DNA of 64,000 nt from Mucilaginibacter inviolabilis (GTDB taxonomy: Bacteria > Bacteroidota > Bacteroidia > Sphingobacteriales > Sphingobacteriaceae), in assembly GCF_011089895.1 (NCBI RefSeq), contig NZ_JAANAT010000006.1, positions 177,521 through 241,520 of the forward strand. The letters are read 5' to 3'. The notes under the pieces are model-generated. The model was not told where the DNA came from. It was given only the letters and a program-made list of their open reading frames with translations, and did no database searches. The position numbers and the translations under genes are program-made. Positions 9,497-17,007 of the stretch are shown here, one piece after another (within the stretch, counting starts at the first letter, position 1; the number at the start of each line of letters is the position of its first letter).

Positions 9497-10384
9497 TCAA
9501 TGCAACACTTTAGGCCGTTCCCTCCTTACCGGGGTTAAATAGTTATTATCCGTTAGCCAATCAGCCAGGCGCTGTGGCCAGGTATTGATGGATTGCAATT
9601 TGGAACGGTTGCCCATATTAAAACCATGGCTGCCCTGTGTATACAAATGTACCTCTACTGGTATCTTGGCCGCCCTGTATGCGTTCAACAGTTTCACTAC
9701 CGGTGTCGAGCAACAGGGATCATCATTAGCAGCCAGTAAAAAAGCCGGTGGCGCATCCGCAGGTAATTCATCGGGTATGTATAACGGCCCAGGATATATC
9801 TGAATTACAAAATTTGGCCGGGCATTCAGCCGGTCTACCGGATCAGGAGCATTGGCATCTCCTTTACCCGGGCCATAAGCTACCATATCTACCACTTCGC
9901 CCCCAGCCGAAAAACCCATCATCCCGATCCTGTTAGTATCCAAACCGTACTCGGCGGCTTTGCTACGCACCAGTCGCATAGCACGGTAGCCATCCTGCTT
10001 GGCATGCACATCAATTTTATAAGGCGACAGGGTATCCCTGCCCAAGCGGTATTTCAGCACAAAAACAGTTACCCCCAGGTTGCTCAGATATTTACCAGGC
10101 TCAATCCCTTCGGCGGTATATACCAATAAACGGTGCCCACCACCCGGGCACACTACAATAGCCGCGCCGTTGGCCTTGCCCGCCGGTGGGGCAAAAACCG
10201 TAAGCGATGGATTATGAATATTTTTCACCCAATAATCTTTAGCCTGCTCTGGCTCGTTTCGCCGGTTCTCAAAACCCGGTGCACCTTTCGGCCAAAGCGG
10301 TATCACGATTGGTTTGTCCTGCGCCAGTATGGCTATAGGCAAAGCCAGCAGCAGGTACATGCAGATGGTTAATTTAGTTTGCAT
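9497..10384 (-). CDS. Secreted alpha/beta hydrolase (acetylxylan-esterase/BD-FAE-like)
   Basis: A 295-residue secreted hydrolase with a signal peptide ending near ALPIAILAQD. The oxyanion region VVCPGGGH (residues 77-84) and the nucleophile elbow GMMGFSAGG (Ser159) are visible. A likely acid in AANDDPCC (about residue 228) and His in GSHGFNMG (about 265) complete the triad. This matches Bacteroidota carbohydrate esterases that remove acetyl or similar groups from plant polysaccharides; the exact substrate is not evident. It is transcribed toward the DUF1624 gene and stands alone. Confidence 0.85.
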   Translation of the reverse strand: MQTKLTICMYLLLALPIAILAQDKPIVIPLWPKGAPGFENRRNEPEQAKDYWVKNIHNPSLTVFAPPAGKANGAAIVVCPGGGHRLLVYTAEGIEPGKYLSNLGVTVFVLKYRLGRDTLSPYKIDVHAKQDGYRAMRLVRSKAAEYGLDTNRIGMMGFSAGGEVVDMVAYGPGKGDANAPDPVDRLNARPNFVIQIYPGPLYIPDELPADAPPAFLLAANDDPCCSTPVVKLLNAYRAAKIPVEVHLYTQGSHGFNMGNRSKLQSINTWPQRLADWLTDNNYLTPVRRERPKVLH

Positions 10385-10424
10385 GCTTAAATTTAGGGAT
10401 TTTATTTAGTGTTTCTATGTTTAC

Positions 10425-10703
10425 TACCGTCACTCGGCTGAAGCCAAGCGACTGCGAGGTGGTTTTTCTTTCTTCCCGTCAGCAGATAAGCTTCGGGCGA
10501 AAGTGGACAGAACGATGCGGGCCCGTGAGAAAGGAGGGGCATTGCGAACCTTACCTGAAGCGTGGGGTAATAAGCGAACGAAGTAGAGGTAAGGTTTAGC
10601 AGCCCGTAGTTCTGCCCGGTTTGTAGGGCAAAGGCCACGTGCGACAAAGAAGCATTTCTGATGACTTGATTTTTGGTTACTTTGTATCAAGACAAAGTAA
10701 CAG
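10425..10703. repeat. Large dispersed intergenic repeat ending in a perfect hairpin
   Basis: The 528-base gap between the esterase and thioredoxin genes is dominated by a G+C-rich element. Its right end is a perfect 10-bp stem GTTACTTTGT-ATCAAG-ACAAAGTAAC (10676-10701). The element contains open frames on both strands with low-complexity, arginine-rich translations; sequences of this type recur in Sphingobacteriaceae intergenic regions as far as I recall. No protein is supported. The remaining 10704-10912 is AT-rich and probably carries the thioredoxin promoter. Confidence 0.6.
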
Positions 10704-10912
10704 CCTCAGCGGCAATTGAGCGCTCTACAACACGCCTTATTCGCCCTGTAAAGCTTAGAGATTGCTTCGTACCTCGCAATGACGTATTTTTTATCATAAC
10801 CCCAAAGTCATAATATCCTACACTCCTGTAAATACCCTAAACTTTTACGAAATTAGAGTGTTCATATCAAGTGGACTATGAACTTTCACCCTTGAACTAA
10901 AATAAATACGCT

Positions 10913-11209
10913 ATGGCAAATTTCCAGGAAATTATAGCATCTGAAACCCCTGTACTGGTTGATTTTTCGGCCGAATGGTGCGGCCCTTGTAAAATGATGC
11001 CGCCCATATTGCAGGATGTAAAACACGCCCTTGGCGACAAAGTGAAAATCCTGAAAATAGATATCGACAAAAACCCATCGGCAGCCAGCGCCTACAGAAT
11101 ACAAAGCGTACCAACCTTGATGATATTTCAAAAAGGGCAAACCAAATGGCGACAAAGCGGCGTGATACAGGCCCGGCAATTACAACAGGCGGTGGAGCAG
11201 TTTATATAA
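10913..11209 (+). CDS. Thioredoxin
   Basis: A 98-residue thioredoxin, close to the usual length of about 105. The redox site is AEWCGPCKMMP with Cys23 and Cys26, and the cis-proline motif SVPTLMIF follows near residue 69. No signal peptide is present, so it acts in the cytoplasm as a general disulfide reductant fed by thioredoxin reductase. The start ATG follows AATAAATACGCT. The gap to the downstream TetR gene contains CTCTCC/GGAGAG palindromes (11225-11285) of the dispersed repeat type, so it is probably transcribed alone. Confidence 0.93.
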   Translation: MANFQEIIASETPVLVDFSAEWCGPCKMMPPILQDVKHALGDKVKILKIDIDKNPSAASAYRIQSVPTLMIFQKGQTKWRQSGVIQARQLQQAVEQFI

Positions 11210-11309
11210 TGCCTCACCCCGGCCCTCTCCAAAGGAGAGGGTGTTAAAAAAATACAAAAAGTCCTCTCCTTCGGAGAGATTTAGATGAGGCTCTTAAAAA
11301 TTCAAAATT

Positions 11310-11963
11310 ATGGCAACTATCGAAAGCATCCAGAACGCGTATATTGATTATGTACTGACTGAGGGCGCACAGCCTAAATCGGTTTACATTTTTGCCAAGC
11401 AAAACGAAATGACCGAGGCTGAGTTTTACCAGTTTTTTGGCTCATTTGAAGCGGTTGAACAAAACATATGGGCCGAATTTGCCCGCAAGACTTTAACAGA
11501 GATCCGTGGACAAGAAATCTGGGGTGGATACAGCGCCCGCGAAAAGGCCTTGTCTTTCTTTTATGGCTTTTTCGAGCTGATCAAAAATAGCCGCAGCTTT
11601 GCCATTTACACCATCAACAAACAGCCCAAGGGCTTTACCACACCACGTGTGTTTGAGCAGCTGAAAGATATTTACGAAAACTTTGCCGACGAGATACTGA
11701 AAGAAGGTTTAGAATCATCAGAACTAAGCGACCGTAAATTTTTCAGCAAACGTTACAAAGATGCCCTTTGGGTGCAGTTTGTATTTGTGTTGAACTTTTG
11801 GGTGAATGATAATTCTGCCGGGTTCGAAAAAACCGACGAAGCCATTGAAAAAGGCCTCAACGTTACGTTCGATCTGTTTCAGCGCTCACCTATCGACAAT
11901 CTGTTGGAGTATGGCAAGTTCCTGGTTAAAAATGGTGGCATAAAGGATAAGATGGGATTTTAA
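11310..11963 (+). CDS. TetR-like regulator paired with an ABC1 kinase
   Basis: A 217-residue protein with a TetR-type N-terminal helix-turn-helix (about residues 15-48, SVYIFAKQNEMTEAEFYQFF) and an all-helical C-terminal ligand or dimer domain. The helix-turn-helix is less canonical than in AcrR, so DNA binding is likely but not certain. The ABC1/AarF kinase gene begins only 8 bases downstream, an arrangement I recall in other Bacteroidota, suggesting the two proteins work together, perhaps in lipid or quinone homeostasis. The ligand is unknown. Confidence 0.75.
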   Translation: MATIESIQNAYIDYVLTEGAQPKSVYIFAKQNEMTEAEFYQFFGSFEAVEQNIWAEFARKTLTEIRGQEIWGGYSAREKALSFFYGFFELIKNSRSFAIYTINKQPKGFTTPRVFEQLKDIYENFADEILKEGLESSELSDRKFFSKRYKDALWVQFVFVLNFWVNDNSAGFEKTDEAIEKGLNVTFDLFQRSPIDNLLEYGKFLVKNGGIKDKMGF

Positions 11964-11971
11964 TATTACCT

Positions 11972-13339
11972 ATGACAGATGAGAATGATAAAATCGCCCC
12001 CACCGGGGACGGTTTAGAGGGATCTGGCGCTCCCGAACAAAATAGTATGCCCACCACCAAGGTGCAGCGTTCGGCCAAATTTGTGACTACAGGTATTAAA
12101 ATTGGCGGTAATTATATTAAGCATTATTCCAAGAAACTGTTCAATCCGGATCTGGACAAATCTGAGTTGAACGAGGATAATGCCGCCGACATCTACAAAT
12201 CATTAAGCGAGCTCAAAGGCAGCGCCCTCAAAGTGGCGCAAATGCTCAGCATGGATAAAAACCTGCTTCCGCAGGCTTATGTAGATAAATTCACGCAATC
12301 GCAATACAACGCGCCACCACTTTCGGGACCGCTGATCGTGCAAACCTTCAGAAAATATTTCGGTAAAAATCCCGACCAGATTTTTACTAAGTTCAACATC
12401 CGCTCAACCAATGCCGCCTCTATCGGTCAGGTTCACGAGGCAGAGCTCGATGGTAAAAAATTGGCTGTGAAGATCCAGTATCCGGGCGTGGGCGACTCTA
12501 TATCCTCCGACCTGAAACTGGTAAAACCCTTTGCCTTCCGGATGCTGGGTATGAGTGAGCGGGATCTGGATATTTATATGCGCGAGGTAGAAGAACGCCT
12601 GCTGGAAGAAACCGATTACGAACTGGAGGTACGTCGCTCCATCGAATTTTCAACTGCTTGCGCTAGCCTGAACAACATCCTGTTCCCACAGTATTATCCC
12701 GAACTGAGCAGTAAACGTATCATCACGATGGACTGGCTCGAGGGTAAACACTTGCGTGAGTTTTTGGCCACGAATCCGTCGCAGGAGCTACGCAACCAGA
12801 TAGGACAAGCCCTGTGGGATTTTTATAATTTTCAGCAACATGAACTGCGTGCCGTACACGCCGACCCACATCCCGGCAATTTCCTGATCACCCCTGATGG
12901 CAAATTAGGTGTTATTGATTTTGGCTGTATTAAAGAAATGCCAGAGGATTTTTATTACCCCTTCTTTTCGCTTACCTCCACCAATTTGCTGGATAATAAA
13001 GCAGAAACCATCAAGGCCTTCCGCCAGCTGGATATGATCCACAAAGATGATAGTCCTGCGCAGATAGAGTTTTATTATACCCAGTTCCGTGAAATGATAG
13101 AGCTGTTTGCCATGCCTTACATCCATGATCACTTTGATTTTAGCCAGACAACATTCTTCGATCAGCTATACCGTTTCGGCGAGCGGCTTTCCAAACTGCC
13201 CGAGTTTAAACAGGCCCGCGGCGTAAAGCATTTTATCTATGTAAACCGTACTAATTTTGGTCTGTACAACATTCTGCACGAGCTCAAAGCCCAGGTTAAA
13301 ACTGATACTTATAAGCCGCACGTGGTGCTGGAATATTAG
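11972..13339 (+). CDS. ABC1/AarF (UbiB-family) atypical kinase
   Basis: A 455-residue UbiB-family protein. Visible motifs, in order: LKGSALKVAQMLSMD, the family KxGQ region with Val-Ala in place of the usual x-Gly; SIGQVHEAELDGKKLAVKIQYPG with the ATP-binding Lys; LEETDYELEVR; HADPHPGNFLI, the catalytic loop; and VIDFGC, the metal-binding Asp. The change in the KxGQ motif is worth noting because this segment controls ATPase behaviour in COQ8/UbiB. The family supports quinone biosynthesis or membrane lipid distribution. There is no C-terminal membrane hairpin of the UbiB type. It is co-transcribed with the TetR-like gene. Confidence 0.88.
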   Translation: MTDENDKIAPTGDGLEGSGAPEQNSMPTTKVQRSAKFVTTGIKIGGNYIKHYSKKLFNPDLDKSELNEDNAADIYKSLSELKGSALKVAQMLSMDKNLLPQAYVDKFTQSQYNAPPLSGPLIVQTFRKYFGKNPDQIFTKFNIRSTNAASIGQVHEAELDGKKLAVKIQYPGVGDSISSDLKLVKPFAFRMLGMSERDLDIYMREVEERLLEETDYELEVRRSIEFSTACASLNNILFPQYYPELSSKRIITMDWLEGKHLREFLATNPSQELRNQIGQALWDFYNFQQHELRAVHADPHPGNFLITPDGKLGVIDFGCIKEMPEDFYYPFFSLTSTNLLDNKAETIKAFRQLDMIHKDDSPAQIEFYYTQFREMIELFAMPYIHDHFDFSQTTFFDQLYRFGERLSKLPEFKQARGVKHFIYVNRTNFGLYNILHELKAQVKTDTYKPHVVLEY

Positions 13340-13407
13340 GCTTTTGGGGTTGGCGGCTTTCGGTTGGCCGATAGCAGTAATTTTTATCAAATTAATTGCC
13401 AAAAATA

Positions 13408-13890
13408 GTGTCAAAAGAATTTAAGAAAATCATTACAGATCAATTAACCTTTATACTGAAGCCCCTGGAATTTAGGCGTAAGGGCAACATTTTCAGCTGC
13501 ATAACACCCGATCTTACTTACTATATCGGATTGCAAAGCAGTCAAAGTTCTTCGGCCAGCAGACTAAAGATCACTTTGAACATAGAGATATTCTCCTCCA
13601 AACTCTATAAGTTTGATGATGAAAGGCTCCCTCCCGAACATACAAGGCATTATCATAAACGAATCGGTTCGTTCATGGATCAACATCATGATAAATGGTG
13701 GATGGTCGACAGTGAAAAAGATGCTGTTTTAGCGGCAGATGAGATCTCAGCCTTAGTCGCCAATAAGGTCATCCCTGAATTTGAGAAACTAAAATCGACT
13801 GATGATCTTCACCAGATGCTCAAAGATGGAAAACCGATGGGGCTTACTCAAGAACAAACGAATTATTACCTTGCGAATTTAAAAGAGTAA
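13408..13890 (+). CDS. DUF4304 domain protein
   Basis: A small cytoplasmic protein with the DUF4304 opening pattern SKEFKKIITDQLTFILKP followed by FRRKGNIF. I chose the GTG at 13408 because it places the conserved SKEFKK segment at the N terminus; a TTG at 13396 in the same frame would add four residues. No signal peptide, membrane segment or catalytic motif is visible. Function is unknown. DUF4304 proteins appear scattered and often near accessory genes. Upstream is the ABC1 gene, 68 bases away. Confidence 0.65.
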   Translation: MSKEFKKIITDQLTFILKPLEFRRKGNIFSCITPDLTYYIGLQSSQSSSASRLKITLNIEIFSSKLYKFDDERLPPEHTRHYHKRIGSFMDQHHDKWWMVDSEKDAVLAADEISALVANKVIPEFEKLKSTDDLHQMLKDGKPMGLTQEQTNYYLANLKE

Positions 13891-13904
13891 TAATATCCGG
13901 GAAA

Positions 13905-14045
13905 GAGCCAGAGATAGCGCGATTCCTTCCTTGGGGAAGGGAAGGAAGGGGTTTCCGCGCTTCGTGGGGACTTACCAGGCATACAAACCCCTCTCAGCCT
14001 GCGCACAAACCAGTTGCATCCCTCCCGAGGGGGGGGGAATTGAAA
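13905..14045. repeat. Dispersed G/C-rich repeat with a nine-G tract
   Basis: The segment between the DUF4304 and lipoprotein genes holds CCTTCCTTGGGGAAGGGAAGG and a CCTCCCGAGGGGGGGGG stretch (nine Gs at 14029-14037). It resembles the debris at 9360-9490 and 30080-30110. A longer reading frame of the next gene runs back through this DNA, but that is repeat sequence, not protein. Confidence 0.6.
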
Positions 14046-14101
14046 GAAGTAATCTTACAATACAGGGAAGATTAATATCTTTGAATACCGATCCTCACCA
14101 A

Positions 14102-14671
14102 ATGAAAATCATTTATCTGCTTTTGCTTATTTGTATCATCGCTGCCTGCAAGCCTAAACCTCCAAAAACCAACGGCGAAATTAAAGTTAAACCGGCTAAA
14201 GTTTTATCGGCGTCCTATAAAACCACCCAATCACTTCAAGTCAATGCACGTGATACTACTCAGAGAGATATAGACACCATTAACTATGCCGATTATTATA
14301 TTGTGGTGGCAGATACGGGCCTTAACTATAATGAGCTCCGGAGCAAGATGTTTGATCTAAAGAAATCATTAAACATTCCTATTGATACCATGGGCCGCAG
14401 TTACAATAAAGCCAAAGACCTTATAGCCCTTTCTGATAAAGACGAGGATGAAATATACGCAGGCGAATATTACCCACGAAGATCAGTTTCTGATTTTTTG
14501 AGTCTGGAATATCTGAACCAGTATAAATCGGATGCCAAAGAAAAAACCATTGCCCTGGTAAGAGGTATTTACGAAAACAAAACCAGCGCCGACAGCGCCC
14601 TGCTGGCTATGGGCCAATCAAAACCAGCATTTGCCTTTAAGGCTAAGGTTTATATTGGATGCATGCATTAA
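14102..14671 (+). CDS. Small lipoprotein of unknown function
   Basis: A 189-residue lipoprotein with signal MKIIYLLLLICIIAAC and lipid-attachment Cys16, followed by a KPKPPK linker. The body (DYYIVVADTGLNYNELRSKM and SLNIPIDTMGRSYN) suggests a protein-protein or peptidoglycan-binding fold of the SPOR type, but I cannot assign it. The frame stays open back to 13931, but that part is translated repeat DNA and lacks a signal, so ATG 14102 is preferred. The last codons sit directly against a dispersed repeat (14681 onward), so the natural C terminus may have been altered. Confidence 0.7.
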   Translation: MKIIYLLLLICIIAACKPKPPKTNGEIKVKPAKVLSASYKTTQSLQVNARDTTQRDIDTINYADYYIVVADTGLNYNELRSKMFDLKKSLNIPIDTMGRSYNKAKDLIALSDKDEDEIYAGEYYPRRSVSDFLSLEYLNQYKSDAKEKTIALVRGIYENKTSADSALLAMGQSKPAFAFKAKVYIGCMH

Positions 14672-14680
14672 AATACAGAT

Positions 14681-14758
14681 TATCATCCTGAGGTACGAAG
14701 GATCTACTTCGATATATCTATCTCATAATAGATGCTTCACTCCGTTCAGCATGACAAA
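14681..14758. repeat. GTCATGCTGA-family palindromic element
   Basis: Starts ATTATCATCCTGAGG and ends CGTTCAGCATGAC, with GAAGGATC and GATGCTTCAC inside. It belongs to the same family as 9281-9360, 49287-49380 and 54014-54097. It starts nine bases after the lipoprotein stop codon. Confidence 0.7.
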
Positions 14759-14788
14759 CTTTCGCTTACATAAGTTCAACTATCTCAA

Positions 14789-15065
14789 CAAATTTTCGTA
14801 TATTTATATATCAGCCCGGTTGTCTTTTTATCAGACAATCGGGCTGTTTTGTTAAGGTCAAAACGGGAACAAAAATCCACCATTTTGTATTTATATATTT
14901 AACAATCAATGAATTAATACTTTTTAAAGCTTTGAAAATCCATCAAAACCGGGCTGAAATTTGTTAAAAAGTGTTAAAATCGATGGTTTTGAATCAATTT
15001 TCAAGCGTTTTTATCGCGTTTTTGAGCAGAAAAATGTTAAAATTTAAGGTTTAAAAAGTTTTTAG
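14789..15065 (+). promoter_or_regulatory. Copy 1 of a duplicated non-coding element upstream of the photolyase operon
   Basis: Together with 41545-41830 (opposite strand) this forms a clear pair. Shared parts in order: CAAAT(T/A)TT(C/G)CGTATATTT; a GC-rich hairpin with CAGCCCGGTT and (A/C)CGGGCTG (14813-14845 here); an AT-rich spacer; CTTTTTAAA; an identical 36-base block beginning AAATTTGTTAAAAAGTG (14957-14992); TCAAGCGTTTTT; TTTTTGAGCA; TGTTAAAAT; and GGTTTAAAAAGTTTTT. The element ends 132 bases before the first gene of the photolyase operon. It may be a regulatory leader, a small RNA gene or a mobile element. I see nothing protein-coding in it. Confidence 0.7.
14813..14845 (+). terminator. 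Hairpin at the start of the duplicated element; likely terminator of the lipoprotein gene
   Basis: AGCCCGGTTGTCT pairs with AGACAATCGGGCT (one G-T pair), then GTTTTGTT follows. The same hairpin core sits at the same place in the second copy (41763-41806). Confidence 0.7.
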
Positions 15066-15197
15066 TACTTAGATTCGCCCGGGCTTGCAACATGGTCATC
15101 GCTATTTCAAGTGTACACCTATAGCCTTTTTGTTTAAACATATTATAATACTTGTTGGGTATTTAAAACACCCATCCTTTTTTATTGTTGCCCATAA

Positions 15198-16109
15198 ATG
15201 AAGGTTTTACTTGCTGGTGCTAATAGTTATATAGGTATGATGCTGATCCCCGTTTTGCTGGAGAAAGGTCATGAAGTTGTTTGCCTGGTAAGTGATAAAA
15301 AACGTTTTTATGAGCGCAATAATTTTGCCCATCAGGTTACCCTCCTAACTGGCGATCTGCTGCGGGAACAAAGTATAGAGGCTTTTCCGGCAGATATTGA
15401 GGTAGCTTATTACCTGGTACACTCCATGGCACAATCGCAGGATCTGGCTGCGCTGGAAGCTTTATCGGCCTATAACTTTATACATGCGCTTGATCAAACA
15501 GGTTGCTGCCAAACCATATTTTTAAGTGGCATCAGTAACGGTAAAAACCAGTCTAAACAAGCCGATTCGCGTAAACATATAGAAGATGTGCTGAAAGAAG
15601 GCAAATCAGCTTTAACCATTTTAAGGGCGGCTATGATCATTGGTTGGGGCAGTACCTCGTTCGAGATCATTCGTAATTTAACAGAGAAACTAACTGTAAT
15701 GACTGTGCCCGGCTGGGTTAATTCACGCTGCCAGCCCATAGCTATACGCGACGTACTGACTTATCTGGAAAGTGTGATGCTGAATGAGAAAACCTTTAAC
15801 CGAAGCTTTGAGATCGGAGGGCCTGATATCTTAACTTTTAAAGAAATGATACTGGGCTATGCTCAAATACGTCAGCTGAAAAGGCATATCATCACCATCC
15901 CATTCCTGCCATCTGGAATATTGTCATACTGGCTTAGTCGTACCAATCCTTTTGAGTATGCTGTTACCCATAATCTGGCCAGCAGTCTCAAGGATGAAAC
16001 CATTATGCACGAGCACTCCATTGAGGATATTGTACCCAGTCAATGTTTAACTTATAAAGAATCGCTACTTTTAGCTATAAACCATATTCAGGCAAAAAAT
16101 AATGAGTAA
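15198..16109 (+). CDS. NAD(P)H-binding atypical SDR, first gene of the photolyase operon
   Basis: A 303-residue atypical short-chain dehydrogenase of the NmrA/YwnB-like kind. The cofactor motif is LLAGANSYIG (residues 4-13). YYLVHSM and FLSGISNG follow, resembling the family in which a DUF2867 lipid-binding domain is often fused at the C terminus; that domain is absent here, so this is the short form. It overlaps the next gene by 8 bases (ATGAGTAA), indicating translational coupling. Linkage to a photolyase suggests induction by light or oxidative stress, but the substrate is unknown. The palindrome GTGTACAC at 15111-15118 lies in its promoter region. Confidence 0.75.
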   Translation: MKVLLAGANSYIGMMLIPVLLEKGHEVVCLVSDKKRFYERNNFAHQVTLLTGDLLREQSIEAFPADIEVAYYLVHSMAQSQDLAALEALSAYNFIHALDQTGCCQTIFLSGISNGKNQSKQADSRKHIEDVLKEGKSALTILRAAMIIGWGSTSFEIIRNLTEKLTVMTVPGWVNSRCQPIAIRDVLTYLESVMLNEKTFNRSFEIGGPDILTFKEMILGYAQIRQLKRHIITIPFLPSGILSYWLSRTNPFEYAVTHNLASSLKDETIMHEHSIEDIVPSQCLTYKESLLLAINHIQAKNNE

Positions 16110-17007
16110 AAACATCCTGATAACAGGCGCGTCTGGCTCGGTAGGCAAACGGCTCACCCAGTTGTTGCTTAATAAGGGCTATCGGGTAAGCACTTTGAGT
16201 CGTAACCCGGGGCAAAACCCTATGGCTAAAACTTTTCTGTGGGATGTTAACCAGGGAATTATTGATGCAAATTGCATAGAGGGCATAGATACCATAATCC
16301 ATCTGGCCGGAGCAGGCATTGCCGAAAAGCGATGGACAGATGCTCGTAAAAAGGAGCTGATTGATAGCCGAACCAAATCTATCAGACTGATATATGATTT
16401 GTTAAAAACCAGAGAACACCTGGTAGACTCGGTTATTTCGGCATCGGCCATAGGCTATTACAGCGACCGTGGCGATGACCTGATGACAGAAGATAGCTCA
16501 CCCAATACCGATTTCATGGCTCATTGCTGCGTTGAATGGGAAAATGCTGTTGATGAGGGTAACAAACTCGGTTTGCGTATAGTAAAATTCCGTACCGGAG
16601 TGGTGCTGGATAAAGATGGTGGCGCGTTACCCCAACTGGCCAAACCTATAAAGCTGTATGTAGGTTCACCTATAGGTAATGGCCGGCAATGGATTCCCTG
16701 GATACACTGGCAGGATGTGGTGGATATGTATATGCATAGTATTGAAGATATCTCTTTTAAGGGCACCTACAACATGGTGGCCCCTAACCCGGTTACCAAT
16801 GCACAGCTAACCCAAGCGGTAGCCAATCAATTGCATAAACCACTTTGGGCTCCAAACGTACCTGCTTTTATATTAAAACTACTACTTGGCGAAATGAGTA
16901 CCCTTGTTTTAGGGAGTACTAAGGTTTCGGCACAAAAAATTCAGGATGCCGGATTCAAATTTAAGTTCACAGAGGTGCCTTCAGCGCTAAAAGAAATTTA
17001 TGGATAA
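16102..17007 (+). CDS. TIGR01777 family (SulA-like) nucleotide-sugar epimerase-type protein
   Basis: A 301-residue member of the YfcH/TIGR01777 family of extended SDRs. The cofactor motif is ITGASGSVGKRL near the N terminus, and SASAIGYYSDRGDDLMTEDS is the family signature around residue 112-131. A C-terminal DUF1731-like segment (about residues 250-300) is present. The natural substrate is unknown. It overlaps the genes on both sides by 8 bases (16102-16109 and 17000-17007), so the three products are probably made in fixed ratio. Confidence 0.85.
   Translation: MSKNILITGASGSVGKRLTQLLLNKGYRVSTLSRNPGQNPMAKTFLWDVNQGIIDANCIEGIDTIIHLAGAGIAEKRWTDARKKELIDSRTKSIRLIYDLLKTREHLVDSVISASAIGYYSDRGDDLMTEDSSPNTDFMAHCCVEWENAVDEGNKLGLRIVKFRTGVVLDKDGGALPQLAKPIKLYVGSPIGNGRQWIPWIHWQDVVDMYMHSIEDISFKGTYNMVAPNPVTNAQLTQAVANQLHKPLWAPNVPAFILKLLLGEMSTLVLGSTKVSAQKIQDAGFKFKFTEVPSALKEIYG

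Noticed and set aside
10402..10690. Two open frames of 81 and 86 residues on the minus strand and one on the plus strand
   Set aside because: They lie in a dispersed repeat, overlap each other in different phases and have low-complexity Arg/Lys/Pro-rich translations. No start context or domain supports them.
13931..14101. N-terminal extension of the lipoprotein gene
   Set aside because: The extension translates a dispersed G/C-rich repeat. The lipoprotein signal begins at ATG 14102.
14789..15065. Replication origin, because of AT-rich DNA with TGTTAAAA/TTTAAAAAG words
   Set aside because: No TTATCCACA-type DnaA boxes and no origin-linked genes are seen, and the element exists twice.
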